Positions 53,893 to 60,153 of a stretch of DNA of 64,000 nucleotides are shown one piece after another. The notes beneath the pieces were generated by a model. The model saw only the letters and a program-made list of their open reading frames with translations, was not told where the DNA came from and did not search any database. The stretch's first letter is position 1. Each line of letters starts with the position of its first letter. The position numbers and the translations under genes were made by a program. Origin of the DNA: Nocardioides kongjuensis (GTDB taxonomy: Bacteria > Actinomycetota > Actinomycetes > Propionibacteriales > Nocardioidaceae); NCBI RefSeq assembly GCF_013409625.1, contig NZ_JACCBF010000001.1, forward strand, positions 4,343,001-4,407,000, written 5' to 3'.

Positions 53893-54801
53893 CTAGGCGG
53901 CATCAGTCCGAATCGACTCGAAAGCCCTGGCGACGCGAGCGCGAATGAGGGGCAGAAACGTCGAGTCTCGTTCGATCCCGACTGCCTGCATTCCTTCGAT
54001 CAGCGATGCCTCAAGGGTCGTACCCGAGCCTGCAAACGGATCGAGGACCACCCCGCCCGGAGGGGTCACCAGACGCACGAGCTCCCGCATCAGGCTCAAT
54101 GGCTTCACCGTGGGGTGGCGGACCCCATCGACCACCGGCCGCTCTCGGCTACCAGGTTTGGCGACGAAGAAGAAGCGACTGGCATCGGCAAGGAGATCGG
54201 CCACCGCGTCGTCGATCACTACATTCGCCGGCCATCGCGGCGTACCGTCCTTCTGCTCGACCATGCATGCGCCCAAGTTCATTGCGCCGGTGCCATGTTC
54301 GACATGTGCCTGGGCGACCGTACCGGCGAGTGGCTTGCGAGCCAGTACCGCCGGCTCGTGCGCGGGCTTGAGTGTCGTGCCCCAACCGGTCCTGCGGCCG
54401 TCGTCGTCGGTGAGGTTGAGGCCCTTGGGTACGCCCGAGCCGTAGAGCCACACGAGTTCATCGCGGATCTCGAAGCCGGCGTCCTCAACGGCGACGGTAA
54501 GCCGGTGGATGGTGCGCGTACCGCCGAAGGCGATCAGGTGACCACCCGGCTTCAGCACGCGCAGACACTCACGTGCCCAGGTTCCGCACCACTCCTGATA
54601 AGCCTCCGCGTCGTTATCCGCATAGCCCCGTGAATGAGTCTCGGAAAGGTGGTAACCCGCTGAGATCTGACCCAGCATCTTGCCGGCGGCATCGAGTCCG
54701 TACGGCGGGTCGGTGACGACCGCGTGGACCGAACTGTCATCCAACGTTGACAACACGGCTGTGGCGTCGCCGCACAGAATCGTGGGGGTGGGGTCTTGCA
54801 C
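53893..54801 (-). CDS. DNA methyltransferase, N4-cytosine/N6-adenine, beta class
   Basis: A 302-residue enzyme from the GTG at 54801, with AAGGAG six bases upstream on the minus strand. The catalytic motif DPPY is at 31-34 (VVTDPPYGLDA) and the SAM-binding motif DPFAGSGTTLEA is near residue 250, the order of beta-class enzymes, with the target-recognition region between. No restriction endonuclease gene is next to it, so it is an orphan methyltransferase, as is usual in phages and mobile elements where it may protect the element from host restriction. Codon use is less GC-biased than in the core genes. Confidence 0.9.
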   Translation of the reverse strand: MQDPTPTILCGDATAVLSTLDDSSVHAVVTDPPYGLDAAGKMLGQISAGYHLSETHSRGYADNDAEAYQEWCGTWARECLRVLKPGGHLIAFGGTRTIHRLTVAVEDAGFEIRDELVWLYGSGVPKGLNLTDDDGRRTGWGTTLKPAHEPAVLARKPLAGTVAQAHVEHGTGAMNLGACMVEQKDGTPRWPANVVIDDAVADLLADASRFFFVAKPGSRERPVVDGVRHPTVKPLSLMRELVRLVTPPGGVVLDPFAGSGTTLEASLIEGMQAVGIERDSTFLPLIRARVARAFESIRTDAA

Positions 54802-55206
54802 GAGAGCTCCTTGATGCGCAGCCGGACGTGACCGTTGTTTGGTCGCAGTTCCTATGCCGCGAGGAGGCGGACCGGCGTCAGCACGAAGTGGGTCGGCGTC
54901 TGCGGGATCGGAGTCCGCCTGCTCGAAGTGCTCGGTGATCGACGCAACGTCGAAGGGCGGAGGGGGCGAACGTGTCCCGTGGCGGGGACTCCTCGCACCG
55001 CGTCTTCAGGTGCACCGCCGAGCGGCCGGCCACCGCCACAGCAACGGGCGCAACAACTGCACAGGTGCGAGCCGAATCGACGCGCTGCCGGGCCAACGGC
55101 TCGCTGCTGCTCGCCGCATTCGACGAATCGCGGCTGGAACTGGATCGGATCGAGAGAGACGCGGCATGGTCGCGCTATGGAACTCAACCGATCTCGCTGC
55201 CGGACT
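54802..55206. other. Gap with overlapping open frames, possible gene remnant
   Basis: A frame that opens at a GTG (54972) encodes VSRGGDSSHRVF and later a protein-like stretch (NGSLLLAAFDESRLELDRIERDAAWSRYG) with fair third-position GC up to about 55230, where a different frame (55207 onward) becomes the better one. This could be a short gene, or a single gene broken by a frameshift near 55210-55235. No ribosome binding site or family supports either reading. Confidence 0.35.
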
Positions 55207-55560
55207 ATGGCGAGCAACGGTCCTGGAGACGTGAGCGCGCCGAGCCACTTTGCCCGGCCCCAAGCACGTGTTGCTGTCGCGGACAGCACCCTGGCCGATG
55301 TCCACCTTGCGAGCGTGAGCACGGGACAGGTCGGAGGTCACTGGATCCAGCCCCCAACGCCGCACTTACGCGTCCACGTACGGTCGGGCTGGCGCGAAGA
55401 GCAGGTGATCGCTGAACGCGCCCGTCGCGAAGGCGTGCCGAACTCAGACCTGAAAGGCGCTGCCTACTGGTGGACGACTGGTCGCCGTGACCTGACGATG
55501 CACGAATGCGGCGACTGTTGCAGGCGACGGCTGGCCCGTGCCCATGGGCTCCTGCAATGA
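55207..55560 (+). CDS. Island hypothetical protein with Cys-rich end
   Basis: About 117 residues from ATG 55207 (ATG 55177 is an alternative). The C-terminal half looks protein-like: GWREEQVIAERARREGVPNSDLKGAAYWW, TTGRRDLTMHECGDCCRRRLARAHGLLQ, including a C-x2-C-C group. The stop overlaps the next ATG (ATGA), which supports real translation. No family recognised. It is the first of three overlapping small genes that run in the same direction. Confidence 0.5.
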   Translation: MASNGPGDVSAPSHFARPQARVAVADSTLADVHLASVSTGQVGGHWIQPPTPHLRVHVRSGWREEQVIAERARREGVPNSDLKGAAYWWTTGRRDLTMHECGDCCRRRLARAHGLLQ

Positions 55561-56156
55561 GTGTCGCAAGGCGAGACTGGCGCGGAAGAATTGAATCAAA
55601 CCACGATCGTCCGCGGCCCCTGAGCACGTGGATCCGCGGAACGGCAACACTTCACTTCTCTGGCGGTGCCGCTGTGACGCTTTCGCTGTCACAGGCCGAG
55701 GTCAGGGAGCTGAGTGCGCTCATCCGCGCTACCCGCCGCTCGGACGAGCTGACATGGGACTCGCTCTCGTGGATCGTCGTGCACACGGGCCGAATCGACA
55801 TCCTCGAGTTTCAAGCCGAGCCCGACCTCGGTTGGCCATCGACGGTCGCACAGCGAACTCAACTGCGGTCCAACGGCTACGAGAATGGGCTGCTGAGCGC
55901 CCTCCACGAAATGTGGACCGGGGAGCCTGAGCCCTCGTTCTCTGAGAGCGCGCTGAGGCTGCTGCACGCCTCCGCACGCGTCGATCCTCCCGAGGTCTTT
56001 GTCGAACTGGCTGAGGAACTCGAAGGGGCCGCAGGCGCGGCGTACGCGCGCCAGATCCTGGACGACGCAGTCAGCGTGGATCAAGCCGGTGGAGTCACCG
56101 ATGACGAAGCCGCCGTGGGCGCGTCGCCGCCTGAGGAAGGAGGAAGGGTTGACTGA
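55557..56156 (+). CDS. Island hypothetical protein (199 aa)
   Basis: A 199-residue protein whose ATG overlaps the upstream stop by four bases. It has a regular alternation of hydrophobic and charged residues (VTLSLSQAEVRELSALIRATRRSDELTWDSLSWIVVHTGRIDILEFQAEP, then LLHASARVDPPEVFVELAEELEGAAGAAYARQILDDA). No transmembrane segment or catalytic motif. I do not recognise the family. It overlaps the next gene, whose TTG lies seven bases before its stop. Confidence 0.6.
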   Translation: MSVARRDWRGRIESNHDRPRPLSTWIRGTATLHFSGGAAVTLSLSQAEVRELSALIRATRRSDELTWDSLSWIVVHTGRIDILEFQAEPDLGWPSTVAQRTQLRSNGYENGLLSALHEMWTGEPEPSFSESALRLLHASARVDPPEVFVELAEELEGAAGAAYARQILDDAVSVDQAGGVTDDEAAVGASPPEEGGRVD

Positions 56157-56589
56157 CGATTGGACCTTCGAAGATCAGACCTCCGAATCGCGGCGGGCGA
56201 GCGAGCTTGAACTGTTGGCCGCTTGCGTGACAGACAGTGATGATGCTGAGCGCGATGACGCGGCTGATCCGGTCCTGCAGCTCACCAGCCAGGACATGAT
56301 TGATCATTGGGTGACGACCGCGTCCGGCTCTGTCTATCGCCTCGTTTGGAACCCGTCGATCGGGATGGGCTTCCGTGTCCGCCAGCCGCACCCGACTGAC
56401 GCCTTGCCCGCGCACGTGGGCATCCCCCACCTTCGAGACGGACTGCGCGTGTGTGTCGTTGATGTTGTTGACCTGGCCCTGGGACGCGACATGGTGCTGA
56501 CGGTGATCCAACTGGGCGGCGCTGAGGTGACGAGTCCATCGACCCCGGTCGTCAGAATCCGCCGAGCAGGTGGCGATGACGCCGCCTGA
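56149..56589 (+). CDS. Island hypothetical protein (146 aa), TTG start
   Basis: The start is chosen at TTG (56149) because a perfect AAGGAGG lies five bases upstream, inside the end of the previous gene. The 146-residue product is acidic at the N-terminus and then beta-rich: LTSQDMIDHWVTTASGSVYRLVWNPSIGMGFRVRQPH, GIPHLRDGLRVCVVDVVDLALGRDMVLTVIQLGG. The ATG at 56101 is in frame but would need the previous gene to be read over a longer stretch. No known family. It closes the three-gene overlapping cluster. Confidence 0.6.
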   Translation: MTDDWTFEDQTSESRRASELELLAACVTDSDDAERDDAADPVLQLTSQDMIDHWVTTASGSVYRLVWNPSIGMGFRVRQPHPTDALPAHVGIPHLRDGLRVCVVDVVDLALGRDMVLTVIQLGGAEVTSPSTPVVRIRRAGGDDAA

Positions 56590-56649
56590 GGTGGTGAGCG
56601 TGTCTGGCGCCCGCCGCACCTTCGTCACAACGCGAGATGCGACCAGCGC

Positions 56650-57003
56650 ATGACAGAACAGGTTCTCGCTGAGCTCGCCGCCGACGGCTGGTACGCCGTC
56701 ACACCCGCCGCTTCGACACGCCCCATCGAATGGTTGGGCCGCGTCTGTGTCCGAACCGCGCTCTGTGCCGACGAACCGGTACCTGACTGGATCATCACAG
56801 CCGAGATCGTGCGCGCATGGGACGGTCGGTCGTGGATCGTCTATGCAATGCGGCAGTGCGGAACCTGCGGCCGCGAAGACCTCGTGTCCGTGGCCGGGTT
56901 CCACGCAGAATCGGATCCGCGGACGATGTTGAGGCGCGCAGTGTCGAACCTTGACGAGCGTGACCTGCCTCATGACCCACACTGTTCAGGATCAGGCAGG
57001 TAG
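56650..57003 (+). CDS. Island hypothetical protein with C-x2-C motif (117 aa)
   Basis: MTEQVLAELAADGWYAVTPAAS opens a 117-residue protein that contains MRQCGTCGRED, a possible zinc knuckle half, and ends in LPHDPHCSGSGR. The ATG at 56650 is preceded by no clear ribosome binding site, but codon bias supports the frame. It follows the small-gene cluster by 60 bases. Family unknown. Confidence 0.5.
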   Translation: MTEQVLAELAADGWYAVTPAASTRPIEWLGRVCVRTALCADEPVPDWIITAEIVRAWDGRSWIVYAMRQCGTCGREDLVSVAGFHAESDPRTMLRRAVSNLDERDLPHDPHCSGSGR

Positions 57004-57193
57004 ACGACCACGTCCCAACTCGACTGAGAGTCTGCCGGTGCCCGCCCTGTCGACCACCTTGTGGAGACCACGCCGAGCATGCGCGGCAGACGGCCGCCGT
57101 CGGCGCGAGCCGAACCCAAGGATTGAGCTTGCGTCCGGCGCTGGACGTGTCGTCAGGGTGTTCAGACGAACAGCGTCACCGGAGCTCCCGGGT

Positions 57194-58081
57194 CTAACGG
57201 CTCTGGCGCAACTCGTCCTCGGTAAGGAGAATTCCGCGGTCTGCCAGAGTTCGCGGCGTGCGTTCACGGACCTTGTCGAGCGGCAGGTCGTTGGAGAACG
57301 GACGCCACGGATCGCTGAGAAAGAGATACGGCCGACGAGTCCACCGGGGTGACTTGAGGCTGCGGGATTCGAACCCATGAGCAACAACCGCTGCCAGCAA
57401 CGCTGACCAGCGGGGGTTGAACGACATGTAGGGTGCCGCATCCCAAGCAGACACAGCTGGAGACCCGCCCCCGAGCGCGGATCGCAGATCGTTGCTGCAC
57501 CGAAGGACCTCAGCCAGTGCCTGCCGCGGACGGTTGTGGTGCAGGCAATGGACGACGTTGGAACTGGCGCTCGGCGGTGGGGACCAGCCAGCCTTGTGTG
57601 CCTGCTCGATCCCGTCCGCGATCCGCATGGCCCGAAGCAGGTCGGCGGCCGACATGGCTGCAGAACGCGACCTGTAGGCGGCCAATACGTTGGCCGAATG
57701 CCCCAGGGACACGGCGAAATGCCGTGGCGGCATCCCTGCACGTGCAGCAGCCCGGTCGAACTCGTCGAGCACGGCGAGAACTTCGCCGTCATCGTCGAGC
57801 AGGTCTGCGACGAGGGAGTCTGCTGCCGCGGCAGCCGCGCTGGGCACATCGTCGACCGACGGAACGGGGAGCTGTCCGTTCCGGTTCGGCGTCGGCAACT
57901 GCGGAACACCCAGAGCGAACTGGAGCAGACGGTTCACAAACTCGGACTGGCCCATGCCGGCACGAGACGCCTCTTCGATGACAGCGTTCTTGAGAGGTTC
58001 GGAGGTGCGCGCAGAAATGCCTAGGCGATCGCCCTTGCTGTCACGACCTGCTGACCTCTTCGCAATTCGTGGTTCGACCAT
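57194..58081 (-). CDS. Ribbon-helix-helix DNA-binding protein with unknown C-terminal domain
   Basis: About 295 residues from the ATG at 58081 (58117-58120 are alternatives). Residues about 15-55 (DRLGISARTSEPLKNAVIEEASRAGMGQSEFVNRLLQFAL) are a ribbon-helix-helix fold. The C-terminal part (SPRWTRRPYLFLSDPWRPFSNDLPLDKVRERTPRTLADRGILLTEDEL) resembles the W-x-x-P / R-R-G-I ending found in actinobacterial proteins that pair HTH domains with nucleotidyltransferase-like toxins; this is recall, not tested. The long AT-rich upstream region and repeat array (58301-58352) suggest autoregulation. It may be an antitoxin or partition-type regulator. Confidence 0.6.
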   Translation of the reverse strand: MVEPRIAKRSAGRDSKGDRLGISARTSEPLKNAVIEEASRAGMGQSEFVNRLLQFALGVPQLPTPNRNGQLPVPSVDDVPSAAAAAADSLVADLLDDDGEVLAVLDEFDRAAARAGMPPRHFAVSLGHSANVLAAYRSRSAAMSAADLLRAMRIADGIEQAHKAGWSPPPSASSNVVHCLHHNRPRQALAEVLRCSNDLRSALGGGSPAVSAWDAAPYMSFNPRWSALLAAVVAHGFESRSLKSPRWTRRPYLFLSDPWRPFSNDLPLDKVRERTPRTLADRGILLTEDELRQSR

Positions 58082-58300
58082 GAGGCAGATCATTGCGGTT
58101 CCGAATCGGAATTTCATCATTAGACGCGCCGGAATTTGACGGGTGATTCGGAAATGATGCGCGGAGGACGTTTTGCCGACGTGGACGGTTGAATAGCCCA
58201 GATTTCTGCTGAGACAGAACGGCGCGGATCTTCCCGTGAACACCGAGCCGGGGGTCTGCAGGGCCGGCGCAACTTCTCGTTCGATCGAGCCGGGTGCCAA

Positions 58301-58352
58301 TTCGGAAATCCGAGAAACGAAAACCGAGAATCCTAGAATCCGAGAAAGAAAT
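58301..58352 (-). repeat. Short direct repeats (TTCTCGG type) upstream of the RHH gene
   Basis: On the minus strand the segment reads TTCTCGGATTCTAGGATTC, TCGGTTTTCG and TTTCTCGGATTTCC in succession, so TTCTCGG occurs three times, with ATT or TTT after it. The array lies about 220 bases before the RHH gene and may be its operator or an iteron-like site. Confidence 0.5.
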
Positions 58353-58672
58353 GCGGGGGATCGCACACAGAAGGTCCTTGAGCAATGCGCCGGCGCTCTC
58401 TAGGACTGCCGAAGGACCTAGAAGAGGCTTACGAAGGAGCGGTGACGACCCCGAAGGCGGGCCGGAGCTCCGACCGGCTTCCGACTGGCTCGGGCTGGTT
58501 GACGGCGGAGATTGCAACGCCACGGTGACCGGTGCAGGACTGGCACGGAACCGCTACGGGCTGCGAGTCTGGGGAATCTGGCCTGCCGTCAGGGCTGCTT
58601 ACGTCCGAGAGCCTCGGCCGAGGGCCGGCTGTCTTCCCAGTAGACGACTCCTGCGGCATGGGTGCCCACCCA

Positions 58673-58738
58673 GGGCCATTGCAGGGCTATTGCAGGGCTA
58701 TTGCAGGGCTATTGCAGGGCTATTGCAGGGCTATTGCC
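58673..58738 (+). repeat. Six tandem 11-bp repeats (GGGCTATTGCA)
   Basis: Units: GGGCCATTGCA (58673-58683), four identical GGGCTATTGCA copies (58684-58727) and GGGCTATTGCC (58728-58738). The period of 11 bases is one helical turn and is not a multiple of three, so it is not coding. Near-identity of the copies points to recent expansion or selection for protein binding. Confidence 0.92.
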
Positions 58739-58822
58739 GGGCCAACGACACCACCAGTTATCAAGTTGGGCCCGCGAACCTGTGACGTGAGGGTACGGCC
58801 CCCCTGGCTCGCCTCGCACCGA

Positions 58823-59212
58823 TCAGTGCCACTCATTGGGACCGCTCAGCACGATGATCAGACGGAGAAGTTGAGCGTCCAGAGGATTGCAAGCGTGAAG
58901 CACGATGCCTTCGATGTTCCATGTGACAGCAGGGAGACCGGAGCATTCGGCGGTCTCCAGCATGTAGGCCACGATCGAGCCGCATTCAAGGGCCAGTGCG
59001 AAGTTGGCGACCTCGATGCGCAGATTCCCGACCGTGCTAACAACAGCGTTGGTGATTGCGCTGCGAATGGCTGGACCGATCGCATCTCCGCGCTTGTCGG
59101 GCCGCAGTTGGCCACCCACGACCTTCCAGGACGTTGCGTCTCGCCAGAGATCGAAGCGACGGGCGTCGCGCGGCGGCGCGATGAGGATGCGGTCGTCGGT
59201 TCTGCGCGGCAT
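58823..59212 (-). CDS. Island hypothetical protein (129 aa)
   Basis: A 129-residue protein from the ATG at 59212. The minus-strand frame looks more protein-like than the plus-strand one: RILIAPPRDARRFDLWRDATSWKVVGG, AIRSAITNAVVSTVGNLRIEVANFALALECGSIVAYMLETAE, and LLRLIIVLSGPNEWH. No transmembrane segment or motif is recognised. It is isolated between the repeat region and the plus-strand gene at 59398, and no function is suggested. Confidence 0.45.
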   Translation of the reverse strand: MPRRTDDRILIAPPRDARRFDLWRDATSWKVVGGQLRPDKRGDAIGPAIRSAITNAVVSTVGNLRIEVANFALALECGSIVAYMLETAECSGLPAVTWNIEGIVLHACNPLDAQLLRLIIVLSGPNEWH

Positions 59213-59397
59213 AGGAAGTGATATTGCGGCCTTTGCGCCGGGCCGTCACCGATGCATGCAGGTGCGCATCGCAAGTGACCGGGAAAGGCAACAGGAAAGC
59301 AGAAACGGGGCCGGTTCCTGCGATCCCATTGATTGAGTCTCGTTGAAGTGCGAACGTCGCCCTTGGGGCTCGACCGGTAACGTGCGCGGAGGTTCGA

Positions 59398-59949
59398 ATG
59401 AGTTCGTTTCAACAACCAGAAGTCAGCGCCTCGCGAAGCACGCGGGTCAGATGGACAACCGACCCGGCACCGTTCCTTGAGGCACGCACCGACGAGGATC
59501 ACCAGGCCGCCGACAGCATGCTCAGATTCGCGCGTCACTTGCCGCTTGTTGAACAGATTCGAGCGACGACCAGCGATCGGTCAGGGCAAGGGTCTGGGCG
59601 GAGGGCCGGAATCCACGTTCAGGCCGAGCCCGACTGGGACGGTACCCCTGGCTCCATTCACTGGGTGCCGATGGTGCACCGAGAGACGGCAGAGTTCGCG
59701 GCTAGATTCAATCCGGACCGCGCAGAACTTGACGCTGCGGCACGGTATGCGATCGTGCGCCTGCACCGCGCCACGGATGATGGGACGTGCCGCATCTGCA
59801 TGGTGGTTGAAGATGGCCGACCGATCCCGATCGCTTATCCGTGCATGACGTTGCGGACATTGACGTGGCCCTACGCCGATCATCCCGACTACGACAAGTC
59901 TTGGGAAGAGGACGATGCCGACTTCTTCGGAGGCCCGTCAGTGTGCTGA
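59398..59949 (+). CDS. Island hypothetical protein, DUF6221-like C-terminus
   Basis: A 183-residue protein from the ATG at 59398. The C-terminal part has TCRICMVVEDGRPIPIAYPCMTLRTLTWPYADHPDY, with C-x2-C and YPC. The ending C-x-TLR-x-L-x-x-PYADHPDY is what I recall from DUF6221-type proteins of actinobacterial phages and integrative elements. The N-terminal half has FLEARTDEDHQAADSMLRFARHLPL, an E-D-rich helix also seen in that group. Function unknown; it supports a mobile-element origin. Confidence 0.6.
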   Translation: MSSFQQPEVSASRSTRVRWTTDPAPFLEARTDEDHQAADSMLRFARHLPLVEQIRATTSDRSGQGSGRRAGIHVQAEPDWDGTPGSIHWVPMVHRETAEFAARFNPDRAELDAAARYAIVRLHRATDDGTCRICMVVEDGRPIPIAYPCMTLRTLTWPYADHPDYDKSWEEDDADFFGGPSVC

Positions 59950-60142
59950 TCGACCCGGAGAGGCTGCGCCTGCGTCAAGCGTGGTCGAAGCGGACCCTTC
60001 CTCAGACATCGAACGACTGTACGGGAGGACCGGACGCCGCCAGGGTTTCGTCGCATGCGGGGCACGGGATCCGCGGATCATGCGCTCGACGACGGATTCA
60101 GCGCCGTGCGGAGAGATTGGGAGGCTCATGTCGGAGACATGA
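59915..60142 (+). CDS. Possible small island protein (75 aa)
   Basis: MPTSSEARQCADRPGEAAPAS begins inside the end of the previous gene, with GAAGAGG just upstream of the ATG. The product ends in PCGEIGRLMSET and has two or three Cys. The overlap style is like that of other small genes in this island, but there is no family match and chance is not excluded. It converges on the HD-domain gene. Confidence 0.3.
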   Translation: MPTSSEARQCADRPGEAAPASSVVEADPSSDIERLYGRTGRRQGFVACGARDPRIMRSTTDSAPCGEIGRLMSET

Positions 60143-60153
60143 CTGGCGAGCCG

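Larger units (their letters stand above)
58082..58822. other. Intergenic control region with two repeat arrays, no gene
   Basis: About 740 bases between the RHH gene and the minus-strand hypothetical gene at 58823. Open frames through it are long only because the repeats lack stops; none has family similarity. The region includes AT-rich patches (58100-58180, 58330-58355), the TTCTCGG array and the six-copy 11-bp array, which is unusual for an island this short and fits a regulatory or replication-control role. Confidence 0.5.

Noticed and set aside
57360..57395. Sequence resembling a tRNA T arm (GGGTTCGAATCCC on the minus strand), possible second attachment site
   Set aside because: It lies in frame inside the RHH gene (HGFESRSL), no acceptor stem or other arms are present, and it does not match the tRNA-Thr end.
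58673..58738. Possible CRISPR array
   Set aside because: The 11-bp units are directly adjacent with no spacers, far shorter than CRISPR repeats, and no cas gene is present.
58532..59221. 229-aa plus-strand open frame through the 11-bp repeats
   Set aside because: The frame survives because the repeats contain no stops; the sequence is not protein-like and the minus strand gives a better candidate at 58823-59212.
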